A stretch of DNA of 64,000 nucleotides from Shewanella intestini (GCF_018221465.1 NZ_JAAIKR010000008.1:92752-156751), one strand, 5' to 3'; shown: positions 18,650-26,333, counted from the stretch's first letter. The notes: a model not told the origin generated them from the letters alone. A program made the numbers and translations.

Positions 18650-18835
18650 TTAACCATTATCTCTGACCTCAATACGTTCATTAATCCAGGCTAATATTTC
18701 ACACTCGACCCAGGCTACAGCCCTTTCACCTAGTGAAACCTGTTTTGGAAATTTGCCTTCAGAAATCATGCGGTAGATAGTGGGTTTGGTTAGACAGGTA
18801 ATTTCGATAACTTCTGTTAATTTGATTAGCTTCAT
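18650..18835 (-). CDS. AlpA-family regulator / excisionase-like protein
   Basis: About 61 residues. The ATG at 18835 has GAGGA seven bases upstream, whereas the longer frame's start at 18859 has none, so the shorter form is chosen. The sequence KLTEVIEITCLTKPTIYRMISEGKFPKQVSLGERAVAW is the MerR-like winged helix-turn-helix of the AlpA family, ending in the usual EILAWINER helix. AlpA proteins activate integrase or excision genes of P4-like elements. This one lies just upstream of a RadC/recombinase module and has an upstream element shared with the Gp2-like gene, which suggests it controls the mobile part of the island. Confidence 0.92.
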   Translation of the reverse strand: MKLIKLTEVIEITCLTKPTIYRMISEGKFPKQVSLGERAVAWVECEILAWINERIEVRDNG

Positions 18836-18877
18836 GTTGAATTCCTCATTTTGATTCATTCAATAAGCCACTTGAGT

Positions 18878-18891
18878 ATTTTTTAACTTTT
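18878..18891 (-). promoter_or_regulatory. 14-bp element shared with the Gp2-like gene, AlpA copy
   Basis: On the minus strand this reads AAGTTAAAAAATAC and lies 43 bases upstream of the alpA start. An exact copy at 23132-23145 lies 47 bases upstream of the Gp2-like start. Equal spacing in front of two minus-strand genes suggests a common promoter or activator site. Confidence 0.5.
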
Positions 18892-18953
18892 CCAAATAAT
18901 TTCAGTTATATATTACCTATGTGCATACGACCATTTGCTACTAAGGAGAGCTT

Positions 18954-19427
18954 ATGCACGAAGTAATTTCCACAACCACTAATCATTGGTCTAAGACTTC
19001 ATCTCAAATTCTTGAGACTGCAGCTGGCATCGTGGCCGAACGCTTTGTTCGTGGTGATGCCTTTTGTAACCCAACTGCGACCTGCGATTTTCTACGCTTT
19101 AAACTCCACCAGCATCAACGTGAAGTGTTTGCTGTTATGTTTCTGGATAGCCAACATCAGTTGATTGAGTTCAACGAGGTGTTCTTTGGCACCATTAATG
19201 CGGCGTCGGTTTACCCGCGTGAAGTGGTCAAATTAGTACTGTTGAAAAATGCCAGCGCGGTGATTTTTGCTCACAATCATCCATCGGGTTGTGCTGAACC
19301 TTCTTCAGCAGACAGAAAGATCACAGAGAAACTCACAGCAGCCCTTGCCACGATTGATGTCCCAGTACTGGACCATATCGTGGTTGGCAAAGAATGTGTG
19401 TCATTTGCTGAGAGGGGATGGCTGTAA
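18954..19427 (+). CDS. RadC-like JAB-domain protein
   Basis: 157 residues, a short RadC-family protein consisting of the JAMM/MPN domain without the N-terminal HhH region. The metal-binding motif HNHPSG (107-112) is followed by Ser and Asp (SSAD, Asp120), the complete JAMM signature. The start is preceded by AAGGAG. Short RadC proteins (YeeS/YkfG type) are standard cargo of integrative islands beside AlpA and YfjJ genes. Their biochemical role is unclear despite the old DNA-repair label. Confidence 0.93.
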   Translation: MHEVISTTTNHWSKTSSQILETAAGIVAERFVRGDAFCNPTATCDFLRFKLHQHQREVFAVMFLDSQHQLIEFNEVFFGTINAASVYPREVVKLVLLKNASAVIFAHNHPSGCAEPSSADRKITEKLTAALATIDVPVLDHIVVGKECVSFAERGWL

Positions 19428-19603
19428 TCGGCACATACTGCTTCGTCAACCATCAAATTAACCTGCAACAACCGTATACACCACCAACGCTAATTCAATC
19501 TCCAAGTTCAGCCATTAACAAACCAAACAGCAGCTTTCAGGCATTCTGAAAGCGGCTGTTAGTTATGTCTGAAATGAGATTAATTAGGTACTCAAAAAGG
19601 TAT

Positions 19604-19659
19604 TGTGGGAACCAGAGAACCTAGGCTATATGCGGGTTTCAATATGCCTGGTTCCCACA
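19604..19659. repeat. Perfect 12-bp inverted repeat upstream of the tyrosine recombinase
   Basis: TGTGGGAACCAG (19604-19615) and CTGGTTCCCACA (19648-19659) are exact inverted copies separated by 32 bases. A partial third copy (GGGAACCA) lies at 19680-19687, at the recombinase start. The spacing is too wide for a simple core site, which usually has a 6-8 base overlap. An operator or accessory arm site is more likely, or a large RNA hairpin in the leader. Confidence 0.75.
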
Positions 19660-19690
19660 TTCGTTAAATAGCAAAATGAGGGAACCAACG

Positions 19691-20251
19691 ATGAAAGAAG
19701 TTGAAGCGGTTAAAAGCCGCGACACGATTAAACTTATCAGTTACCTGCTCAAACGCCACTACGGCCAGCAAATGGCTGATGTGTGGGAGATTGGTCTGAA
19801 CTTAGCTTTGAGGATCTCCGATTTACTGGCAACTCGCTTCAGCGATATTCGTGGAGATAAGCTCTGCATAACTGAGCAAAAAACAGGGAAGCAGGCAAAG
19901 ATATTACTCAACGACAAAACCAAGTCATTAATCGAAGCTATCAGGCAACGTCATCCTGACCATGTTTACCTATTTCAATCCCACCGAAGTCATCAAGTGC
20001 AGCGCACTGAGCCTAAGCCGCTTAGTCGACGTGCAGTAACCAAAGCCTTTGCCTTTGTAGGTGAAGACATTCAATTGGCTTTAGGGACTCACTCAATGCG
20101 TAAAACACGAGGCTATCACTTATATCAGTCTTGCAAAGATATTAGCCGCGTGATGCACATGCTAAGGCATCAATCTGAAGCGGTGACTCTTCGCTATATA
20201 GGCCTCACTCAGCAGCAAGTCGATAACGACTTTGCACAACTCGAAATCTAA
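19691..20251 (+). CDS. Short tyrosine recombinase (phage-integrase family), catalytic domain only
   Basis: About 186 residues. The ATG at 19691 follows GAGGGA seven bases upstream and is preferred over the one at 19676, which lies inside that site. The catalytic set is complete: Arg41 in LALRISDLL, Lys64 in EQKTGK, His134 and Arg137 in HSMRKTRG, His160 in MLRHQS and Tyr169 in TLRYIGL. There is no N-terminal core-binding domain, so it resembles FimB/FimE-type or other small recombinases more than a typical integrase. It may invert or excise a local segment, perhaps using the inverted repeat just upstream. A rho-independent terminator follows the gene. Confidence 0.93.
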   Translation: MKEVEAVKSRDTIKLISYLLKRHYGQQMADVWEIGLNLALRISDLLATRFSDIRGDKLCITEQKTGKQAKILLNDKTKSLIEAIRQRHPDHVYLFQSHRSHQVQRTEPKPLSRRAVTKAFAFVGEDIQLALGTHSMRKTRGYHLYQSCKDISRVMHMLRHQSEAVTLRYIGLTQQQVDNDFAQLEI

Positions 20252-20274
20252 ACCTTCCACTAAACCACCATATG

Positions 20275-20310
20275 AGAGCAGTTGCCTAATTGGGCGCTGC
20301 TCTTTTTATT
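20275..20310 (+). terminator. Rho-independent terminator after the recombinase
   Basis: AGAGCAG (20275-20281) pairs with CTGCTCT (20297-20303), with an inner GCC/GGC, followed by TTTTATT. It lies between the recombinase stop and the ribosome-binding site of the LRAT gene, separating the two transcripts. Confidence 0.8.
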
Positions 20311-20321
20311 TGGAGTTCACT

Positions 20322-21047
20322 ATGAAGAAATTTAAAGCAGGCGATCATCTCGTCACCAATATCGATCCTTTTGGGCTTACCCAACATCACGGTCTTTGTG
20401 TCGGGCACAACCAAGTTATCCATCAAAATAAAGATGGCATGGTTGAACAAGTGACCTTAACTGAATTTGCTGAAGGCACAGAAATCAGACGCAGGGCCAT
20501 TGCTCATGATAAAGATGCAGCAGTAAAGCGAGCAAAGAGCTTACTAGGCTATCAGCCATATCATCTACTCAACAGCAACTGTGAGCACTTCGTTAATTGG
20601 TGTATTGATGAAACCTATCGCTCTGAGCAAATCAATGACAGTATGCACCTGACAGTGCAAGCATCAGCTAGAATTGGTTTACTAGGTCTCAGCGCTAAAC
20701 GAATCGCACAAGGCAACGTTGCGAATGTAGCTCTTGCCTCTACCGCAGCCAAAATAATTGGTGAGCGCATTGGTTTACCAAGCTCTGTGAATAAGGTTAT
20801 AGGTACACCGGGCGATATGGTCACCAAGCCCATTGAGACCTTGCTAGATGGAGCCAGTGAAACCATCTCAACTTCTGCGGACCATATTCGAGGTGGTGAA
20901 TACAGTAAAGCAGCTGGGACTCTGATAACTGGCGCGGCCAAAACCACAGTAGATGCGACCGTTGTCACGCCGCTTAAAGTGGTAGGTGATGGAATTATTG
21001 CAGTCGCAGATATTGGAAAAGATACCTGGCAATGGTTTAAGAGCTAA
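20322..21047 (+). CDS. LRAT-domain protein with C-terminal Ala/Gly/Thr-rich extension
   Basis: 241 residues from the ATG at 20322, which has GGAG seven bases upstream. The frame is open further upstream but that part overlaps the recombinase and its terminator. The N-terminal ~100 residues form an LRAT-type NlpC/P60 superfamily domain, with His in QHHGLCVGH (His22/His23) and the catalytic Cys in NSNCEHFVNWC (Cys87). LRAT-like enzymes are thiol acyltransferases or phospholipases. From residue ~105 the chain becomes rich in Ala, Gly, Thr and Ile with repeated hydrophobic helices (ASTAAKIIG, AGTLITGAAKTTVDATVV), which look membrane-interacting. A membrane-targeting effector role is possible but unproven. 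Confidence 0.85.
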   Translation: MKKFKAGDHLVTNIDPFGLTQHHGLCVGHNQVIHQNKDGMVEQVTLTEFAEGTEIRRRAIAHDKDAAVKRAKSLLGYQPYHLLNSNCEHFVNWCIDETYRSEQINDSMHLTVQASARIGLLGLSAKRIAQGNVANVALASTAAKIIGERIGLPSSVNKVIGTPGDMVTKPIETLLDGASETISTSADHIRGGEYSKAAGTLITGAAKTTVDATVVTPLKVVGDGIIAVADIGKDTWQWFKS

Positions 21048-21061
21048 CAATGTCAGCTAAA

Positions 21062-21083
21062 TCAGGGGGGGATTCCCCTCTGA
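21062..21083. terminator. Short GC hairpin downstream of the LRAT gene
   Basis: TCAGGGG.../...CCCCTCTGA forms a small hairpin 15 bases after the stop. There is no T-run, so it is a weak terminator candidate. The rest of the gap to 21276 is AT-rich with no gene visible. Confidence 0.35.
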
Positions 21084-21276
21084 AATACGTTTATCAATAT
21101 CTTACAGAATATTTGAAAGATATTATCAACACTTCTACAATCGTGAGTTGGTAAATTATTTATACTCCAGAATTTAACTCAATTACTAAATAAATTGATT
21201 AGGTTGATAATAACGGCTATTTAAAGCATGTTTTTTGCATTGTTGGTAACAATAACCCTTAATGCATAAACAGACC

Positions 21277-21522
21277 TCAACTCGCATCATAAAGCCTCTC
21301 GGCAGTTATCCATAAATCAGAAGGATTACAACTCAGCGCTTGGGCTAGTTTCCACACAGACACTATAGATGCCTTAGCAACACCACGTTCAACGCTTGAT
21401 ACAAACGAACGAGCAAGTTTAGCCTTATCAGCAAGCCCCTCTTGGTTATAGCCTAGTTCAACACGGCGTAACTTAACCGCACGACCAAAAGCCATCCCCA
21501 TCTTTGACACGTCATCATTCAC
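21277..21522 (-). CDS. XRE-family helix-turn-helix regulator
   Basis: 81 residues. The start is a GTG with GAGG seven bases upstream; no in-frame ATG fits better. The helix-turn-helix is YNQEGLADKAKLARSFVSSVERG (about residues 24-46), followed by the standard dimer helices. Small Cro/C-protein-like regulators of this kind control phage, toxin-antitoxin or restriction genes. No obvious target gene is adjacent: upstream is the divergent small membrane gene, downstream is the convergent LRAT gene. It could repress either of them or itself. Confidence 0.9.
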   Translation of the reverse strand: MNDDVSKMGMAFGRAVKLRRVELGYNQEGLADKAKLARSFVSSVERGVAKASIVSVWKLAQALSCNPSDLWITAERLYDAS

Positions 21523-21718
21523 TAGAGAACCTCAGGAAATTTAATACCAAATAATTCTCACGGATTAAAGATAGACAAACCACGCTATAAAGATTACATT
21601 TGGGCCTGTATAGTGGTCATTTTGATGTTTTGATTTGAAAATTCACATCCAAAGAAAGTAAACACCCTCTTTCGGACCAAATTGTAAGTTTAAACATAAT
21701 CATTTAAAGGAGTTACAG

Positions 21719-21910
21719 ATGTCAGTCGTTAAAACCATGTCAATCATAGGAATGGTATTTTTCCCTCTATGCCTCATTCTTGCTTCTGCATTTGCAGAAG
21801 TCGATCTAGAAGCTTCAGCTGGATGGGGGATATTTGCCGCCATGTATGGGATTGGTTATTCCATCACTGTTTTTAATAAAATTAAAAATGTAGCTAAAAG
21901 CGCAACCTAG
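21719..21910 (+). CDS. Small two-helix membrane protein
   Basis: 63 residues, preceded by AAAGGAG. Two hydrophobic stretches (about residues 6-26 and 35-52) joined by an acidic loop EVDLEAS give a hairpin-like inner-membrane protein with a short Lys-rich tail. Not recognised. It is divergent from the XRE regulator and followed by a perfect 13-bp inverted repeat. In accessory islands, proteins of this shape include toxins and holin-like peptides, but nothing here proves that. Confidence 0.7.
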   Translation: MSVVKTMSIIGMVFFPLCLILASAFAEVDLEASAGWGIFAAMYGIGYSITVFNKIKNVAKSAT

Positions 21911-21916
21911 ACATTC

Positions 21917-21949
21917 AATTGGGCCCCTAGTGTATATAGGGGCCCAATT
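21917..21949. terminator. Perfect 13-bp inverted repeat, probable two-way terminator
   Basis: AATTGGGCCCCTA (21917-21929) and TAGGGGCCCAATT (21937-21949) pair exactly with a 7-base loop, starting 6 bases after the stop codon. Flanking A and T residues could serve either strand, but there is no long T-run. Confidence 0.6.
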
Positions 21950-22419
21950 ACCAGTCTGCTAGTGCCACGATACAAAACCGTCCATCGCGACGATTAACGC
22001 TAAAATACGAATGCAAATTTATGGCCTTATAAACAATCTAAATATTCCATTTAATTCACATAATTATTAGCGTTTTATCACAAATTTAAGGTGTATTTAA
22101 TTCACCAAATTGCTTATTGCTTTAGCATTGTTACGAATGACTCATGCTTCAGTGATTCTAAACTGTCGCGCTAAGAATGGTCATTATTTACCTACCCACG
22201 CAGTTCTGGACGTACGCTGCTAACGCATCAGGATTCTACCTCGGGTATTAAGCTTAAAAGCACTGTTCTAGATAAGGATATACGGCTCAAGGATTGAGTA
22301 GGCAACATTTCACATAGTAATTAAACCTGTTCTAGGTTATTTGGTGCCGTTGACTGCATCGCCTTAGGTCTATGATTCATAAACATCATAATAGATTGAA
22401 TCGATCTGAATCTCACACA
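21950..22419. other. Intergenic stretch without a gene
   Basis: About 470 AT-rich bases between the small membrane gene and the convergent Gp2-like gene. No convincing coding frame, tRNA fold or repeat was found. It may hold an att site or origin of the satellite, but I see no specific signal. Confidence 0.5.
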
Positions 22420-23085
22420 TTAACGCTGACTACAGCCAAAAGAACGAATCCCATCCCCGAAATGTTTGGTCTCCAACTTGGCAAAATAACTGACACGATA
22501 GAAAGCATCACCAATTACTGCTTCGAAGTTTGAGGCGTTTTTATTAATGTAATACATAGGATTAACCGGAAAATGAGTAAGACTTTGCGCACTGAACTCT
22601 TCAATACCGATGGCACTGGCCCAAGCTTCGACAATCCTTGTACTCAAATTTTTTCCTTGGTAGGCATAATGCCCCAAATGACTATAAGCATCATTATTTA
22701 GAAAGATTGCGACATGATAATGGTCCGTAGCGGCACCTGCGCATTCTCTTACCCATACATAACGTAACGAGCAAGGATGTACACGCTTTCCCTCTCGCCC
22801 TTTAACTGCTCTATCATGTTTAATTTTTGCATCAAGTGATTTGAAAAACTTGCTAATAACTGATGAGTCGTAAAAGGTTGGCGAATCAGCAAAATTAATA
22901 ACAGGCAAGTGTAAATCAAACCTGATCATAACAGTACGGGGATGCTCATTAAGTGCGTGTTGCATGGTTCTTAGGGTAGCGTCTAAGTACTGCTTGATTA
23001 ATGGCTCATGGTAAACCCTAAAACCTTGGTATTGGCCGTTATTGATAATTTGAAGATTAGGATTTGTTGGATGATGTGGGTTCAT
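22420..23085 (-). CDS. YagK/YfjJ-domain (inovirus Gp2-type) protein
   Basis: 221 residues from the ATG at 23085, which follows GGAG eight bases upstream; the ATG at 23115 has a poorly placed AGG. The sequence MIRFDLHLP, then WVRECAGAATDHYHVAIFLN and the ending RSFGCSQR are typical of the YagK/YfjJ family, also annotated as inovirus Gp2. The DHYH pair lies in a strand as in replication-type HUH proteins, so a replication-initiator role is plausible, although the family has not been firmly characterised. It shares an upstream element with the AlpA gene and is a hallmark of phage-satellite-like islands. Confidence 0.9.
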   Translation of the reverse strand: MNPHHPTNPNLQIINNGQYQGFRVYHEPLIKQYLDATLRTMQHALNEHPRTVMIRFDLHLPVINFADSPTFYDSSVISKFFKSLDAKIKHDRAVKGREGKRVHPCSLRYVWVRECAGAATDHYHVAIFLNNDAYSHLGHYAYQGKNLSTRIVEAWASAIGIEEFSAQSLTHFPVNPMYYINKNASNFEAVIGDAFYRVSYFAKLETKHFGDGIRSFGCSQR

Positions 23086-23131
23086 TTTTTGTACTCCATA
23101 TGGATTATTGTTCATAACCTATATGGCTTAC

Positions 23132-23145
23132 GTATTTTTTAACTT
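23132..23145 (-). promoter_or_regulatory. 14-bp element shared with alpA, Gp2 copy
   Basis: Exact copy of AAGTTAAAAAATAC (minus strand), 47 bases upstream of the Gp2-like start. See the AlpA copy at 18878-18891. The remaining bases to 23326 hold a short CTACA repeat and no gene. Confidence 0.5.
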
Positions 23146-23326
23146 ATTTGAATGACTACACTACACTACACAGTACCAAGTAAATACCGACATCACGGCA
23201 ATGCTTTAGCCATCTCTAGGCTCGTTAGATTGCGACCATAATAAATTCTTCCAACCACCAGTAATAATACCAAACAGACACACAAAAATATAAACGCGAG
23301 AAAAAGGCTAGGCGCACAAAGGCAAA

Positions 23327-24718
23327 TTAACCTAAAAACAAAAAGCTCAACACTCGAAAGTTATGTTTTTGAGATATTAATGGTTTCTTCACTAGCCCTA
23401 CTTTGAAACGACAATCAACGCGCTCCAACTTAGCTATCGCCCCTTCATGAACATAATCACCATATAATGGTACGGCAAGAGATGGAATTGGGCTTTGCCC
23501 ACGACTAGCAATAGATAGGACTTGTAAACTAACAACCGCTTTCTCAGAACGCTTATCTGGTGAAATATCTTCATTGCATTGCTCTCCAATAGCCACCAAG
23601 CTATAGCCAGTATACGGTTTAATGCTTAGTGTTACTGACTCGTATTGACTTTCAAAACGCATGAGTTGCTGCTTCAACTCTTTTCGTGAAAGCAAAATCG
23701 TCTCAGCTAACACACCGTAAAAGTCATCACCTTGAGCAAAATTCGCCTTATTTTTAATAAGCTTTTTAAACTTACTATCAGATAGGCTCTGTAATTCACA
23801 TACAGAAATCATATTCGTTTTAAATTTCTTAACAGGTAAAAACTGTCTCAATAACTTTTCGACTCTAGATAAATGATAATTTTCGTCATCTGAATCATTC
23901 CATACCAAAGAGATAATAAAATAGCTAATCAACTCCAACTGTCTAAAAAGCTTAGCTTTTGATTTAATCTCATAAAAAAAGTAACTCGCAAGACACAAAC
24001 TTAAATCAACCTTACTACTTTTATACTCATTAAAAATCTCACTAGGGTTGCTTTTAATTTTAGAAAAAACGTTTATAGATTCATTTATATTTGCAGTCAA
24101 AAACGGAATATTGATGCGTGGCTCGACTCCCAAACAAGTCATTTGACTGATTTCCTCCACTCTATATATCAAAGGAAGCCTAGTGAATAAACGACTTACA
24201 TTAACACCACCAAAGTATGAAATACCTTCTTGCTTAACTGCTTTGCTAGCAGCATTTTTTAACCTGTTATTTTTTAATCCTGTCAGGTTCTCTAATCTCG
24301 CAGCTAATTTATCGAAAACAACATAGGACTCTTGAATAAGAATGCTCGCTAGAATTACCATTCTTTGCTCAGCGGAATCGTCCTCTTTCAATGGCTTCAT
24401 TAGCCAGTGATATAATAATCCCCAAACAGGTTCTTCTATTAAATCTGAACCAATTAAATTAAGTGAATCATTGCTTAGGCGAAAAGCAGGCACACCAACT
24501 GAGTTATAAATATGTGCTGGTTTTAGGTCATGAACATACCCTTGTTCAACAAGGTAGAGCAATGAACGATTAAACCTAGCTTTAGATAAGCCAATTGATT
24601 CCCAACTTTCCTCCAATTTTGGAGCAATGGTTCGTTGACCAAATATGACATACCACTTTAATAAAATGTATCTAGCATCTGTTTTTGCACCAACCATACT
24701 GTACAGTAGTTTCCTCAA
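23327..24718 (-). CDS. Unknown AT-rich island protein with N-terminal winged-helix-like region
   Basis: Up to 463 residues. The frame begins with TTG at 24718, closely preceded by GGAGGG; an ATG at 24697 is the alternative. Not recognised. Residues ~35-85 (LEESWESIGLSKARFNRSLLYLVEQGYVHDL) look like a winged helix, and residues ~120-185 have a second helix-turn-helix-like pattern. The middle is Lys/Asn-rich with markedly lower GC than the neighbouring defence genes, which suggests a separate origin. It is divergent from the ribbon-helix-helix gene, and the 140-base space between them contains a tandem operator-like repeat. Replication or regulatory functions of a satellite are possible. Confidence 0.8.
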   Translation of the reverse strand: MRKLLYSMVGAKTDARYILLKWYVIFGQRTIAPKLEESWESIGLSKARFNRSLLYLVEQGYVHDLKPAHIYNSVGVPAFRLSNDSLNLIGSDLIEEPVWGLLYHWLMKPLKEDDSAEQRMVILASILIQESYVVFDKLAARLENLTGLKNNRLKNAASKAVKQEGISYFGGVNVSRLFTRLPLIYRVEEISQMTCLGVEPRINIPFLTANINESINVFSKIKSNPSEIFNEYKSSKVDLSLCLASYFFYEIKSKAKLFRQLELISYFIISLVWNDSDDENYHLSRVEKLLRQFLPVKKFKTNMISVCELQSLSDSKFKKLIKNKANFAQGDDFYGVLAETILLSRKELKQQLMRFESQYESVTLSIKPYTGYSLVAIGEQCNEDISPDKRSEKAVVSLQVLSIASRGQSPIPSLAVPLYGDYVHEGAIAKLERVDCRFKVGLVKKPLISQKHNFRVLSFLFLG

Positions 24719-24796
24719 ATTCCCTCCAGAACACTAAAACCTTGCCTACAACGCCCGTAAAATGGCTATTCACTAATAATCAAATCATAAATTATA

Positions 24797-24820
24797 ATAC
24801 TAGTAATTATACTAGTAATT
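24797..24820. repeat. Tandem 12-bp repeat containing ACTAGT palindromes
   Basis: ATACTAGTAATT occurs twice head to tail with no spacer, between the divergent 463-residue gene and the ribbon-helix-helix gene. Each unit is centred on the palindrome ACTAGT. Tandem half-site arrays of this type are typical operators for ribbon-helix-helix proteins, and the adjacent gene encodes one. Confidence 0.6.
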
Positions 24821-24861
24821 CTGGTAGAGTACAAAAAACAATCTCCCTGATTTCGCAACAT

Positions 24862-25485
24862 ATGAATAAACAATCAAGCAATAATCACTTCCACGACTTG
24901 TTCTACTTTATTGATTCAAACGATCAAAATACGGTCAATTGGATAAAACATTACGTTAAAAAACAGGGTTACAATGTAGATAATCTTGGTGATATATACT
25001 GCATACTTAATTATTTAGCAGGCTTAATTCCTTTTTTAGAACAAAGGTATTTCTCAGATAAAATGAAATGGGCTTATAGAACACATAAGTCAAGAAAAAA
25101 GAAGAAAAGCACCCAAATGTTAAATGTAATTATCGATAAGAATTTAATTAATAGCATTGATAAAGAGAGGGAAATATATAACTTATCTAGAAGTAAATTT
25201 GTTGAAGTGAATTTAAACGGTACTTTTAAAGATGAAAGGTACCTAGAAGCCCAAAAGCAAATTAAAAACGAACACAGTAGAGTTATTCAGCAAAAAGAGA
25301 GTATTGATAATTTAAAACAAAGGCTTAATACAGCTAACTCCTCATTAGAAGAGGTGCAAGAAACACTAAGTATGTTTTATGAAACGATAAAACAACGAGC
25401 TGTACTTGATAAAGAATATGACAAACTCGAACTATGCGAACTTCAGACATTATATCAAAATGCAATGAACATAAAAAAAGCCTAA
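24862..25485 (+). CDS. Ribbon-helix-helix protein with coiled-coil tail
   Basis: About 207 residues from the ATG at 24862. The frame is open further upstream (from 24685) but that part overlaps the divergent gene and the operator-like repeat. Residues ~83-114 (QMLNVIIDKNLINSIDKE then LSRSKFVEVNL) fit the strand-helix-helix pattern of a ribbon-helix-helix DNA-binding domain. Residues ~125-185 (IKNEHSRVIQQKESIDNLK onward) are heptad-rich and predicted to form a coiled coil. DNA-binding head plus coiled coil recalls KfrA-like or partition accessory proteins. The coding sequence is strongly AT-rich, like its divergent neighbour. No recognisable ribosome-binding site precedes the chosen start, so the exact start is uncertain. 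Confidence 0.75.
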   Translation: MNKQSSNNHFHDLFYFIDSNDQNTVNWIKHYVKKQGYNVDNLGDIYCILNYLAGLIPFLEQRYFSDKMKWAYRTHKSRKKKKSTQMLNVIIDKNLINSIDKEREIYNLSRSKFVEVNLNGTFKDERYLEAQKQIKNEHSRVIQQKESIDNLKQRLNTANSSLEEVQETLSMFYETIKQRAVLDKEYDKLELCELQTLYQNAMNIKKA

Positions 25486-25733
25486 ACTGATAAAGCTGAT
25501 ACTACAGTTGCAAACCACCTCTACACATTGGCAGTACCTTCTTAAAGGTTATCGCGGGTTAAATTGTTATTGATAGATTGGCCAATTTCAGTTAAGCACA
25601 AGGAAAGAAGCGGTTTAAAGTAAAGGATTGCCAATACAAACCCAAAATTAGTATACCAATAAGTACCCCATTAAAAAGTTAAACCCACCAAAAACCATTA
25701 TAAACATATACATAAAGATTTGATTCAGATGAC
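25486..25733. other. AT-rich stretch without a gene
   Basis: About 250 bases before the putative attachment region. No gene or clear repeat was found. Confidence 0.4.
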
Positions 25734-25784
25734 GCCGCCCCACCAAATTAAGTAATTAAGACGTCTCAGGACGTCTTTTTTATT
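25734..25784 (+). other. Possible attachment-site remnant (RNA-gene 3' end) plus terminator
   Basis: CCGCCCCACCAAATTA (25734-25749) looks like the 3' end of a tRNA or tmRNA gene including the CCA. Nine bases on is a rho-independent terminator: AAGACGTC (25758-25765), loop TCAG, GACGTCTT (25770-25777), then TTT. P4-type integrases insert at exactly such 3' ends and recreate them, and the remnant of one starts 160 bases downstream. No full RNA gene can be folded upstream, so this would be the att duplicate. The terminator is solid; the att reading is inference. Confidence 0.5.
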
Positions 25785-25854
25785 GCCTGAAAAACGTAAA
25801 ATCAATGACTTACGGTGTCATAAGGTCTTATGAGGTTTCATAGAAGCGCAAAGT

Positions 25855-25880
25855 CTTGGTATTCCATCTGGTATACCAAG
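25855..25880. repeat. 8-bp inverted repeat upstream of the integrase remnant
   Basis: CTTGGTAT (25855-25862) and ATACCAAG (25873-25880) are perfect inverted copies with a 10-base spacer, 60 bases before the integrase ATG. Their position suits an arm-type or regulatory site. Confidence 0.45.
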
Positions 25881-25939
25881 GTATTTTCCTCTATATCTGG
25901 AATGCTAAAGATTAACTACTACCACTGGGAGCTTGATTT

Positions 25940-26168
25940 ATGGCCAAAAGAACAACACAGTTGACCGACACTTAATGAACAAGGTTTTGAGGCTGACTTA
26001 ATTGAAGCGGCTCTATCCCATGTTGATGACAATCAAGTTCGAAGTGCTTATAACCGAACTGATTATCTAGAGCGCCGCCGTCCTATGATGTGTTGGTGGA
26101 GTAGCTATATTGAAGAAGCTTCAAAGGGCAGCTCTACTTTGACAGGCAAAAGCAATTTAAGGTGGTAA
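25940..26168 (+). pseudogene. P4-type integrase reduced to its two ends
   Basis: From the ATG at 25940 the frame reads MAKRTTQLTDT and stops, which is the usual N-terminus of P4-like integrases. From 25971, in a different frame, LNEQGFEADLIEAALSHV, then VRSAYNRTDYLERRR and MMCWWSSYI run to a stop at 26166-26168. That is the usual C-terminus of the same family, containing the region around the catalytic tyrosine (AYNR). Everything between, about 350 codons, is missing. The gene was therefore inactivated by one large internal deletion, leaving the element without this integrase. Confidence 0.85.
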
Positions 26169-26333
26169 ATGGTAAGTAAACCGTCAGTTTATCTGGGCAG
26201 TTTACACCATGCCGCCCACGCAAGACTAAATCATTAATTTTCTTTGGGATTAAATTAAAATTGGAAATTATATCCATGTTAACACCCTAGAGTTTTGGTG
26301 CATAATAGACTCCCCCATTATTATCGCTTAATG
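26169..26333. other. Gap between integrase remnant and peptidase gene
   Basis: 165 bases, AT-rich, containing the 3' flank of the peptidase gene. No gene is visible. Confidence 0.4.

Noticed and set aside
20232-20321. Longer start for the LRAT protein
   Set aside because: It crosses the recombinase stop and a terminator; the ATG at 20322 has a good ribosome-binding site.
24685-24861. N-terminal extension of the ribbon-helix-helix gene
   Set aside because: It overlaps the divergent gene and the operator-like repeat, and shows no protein character.
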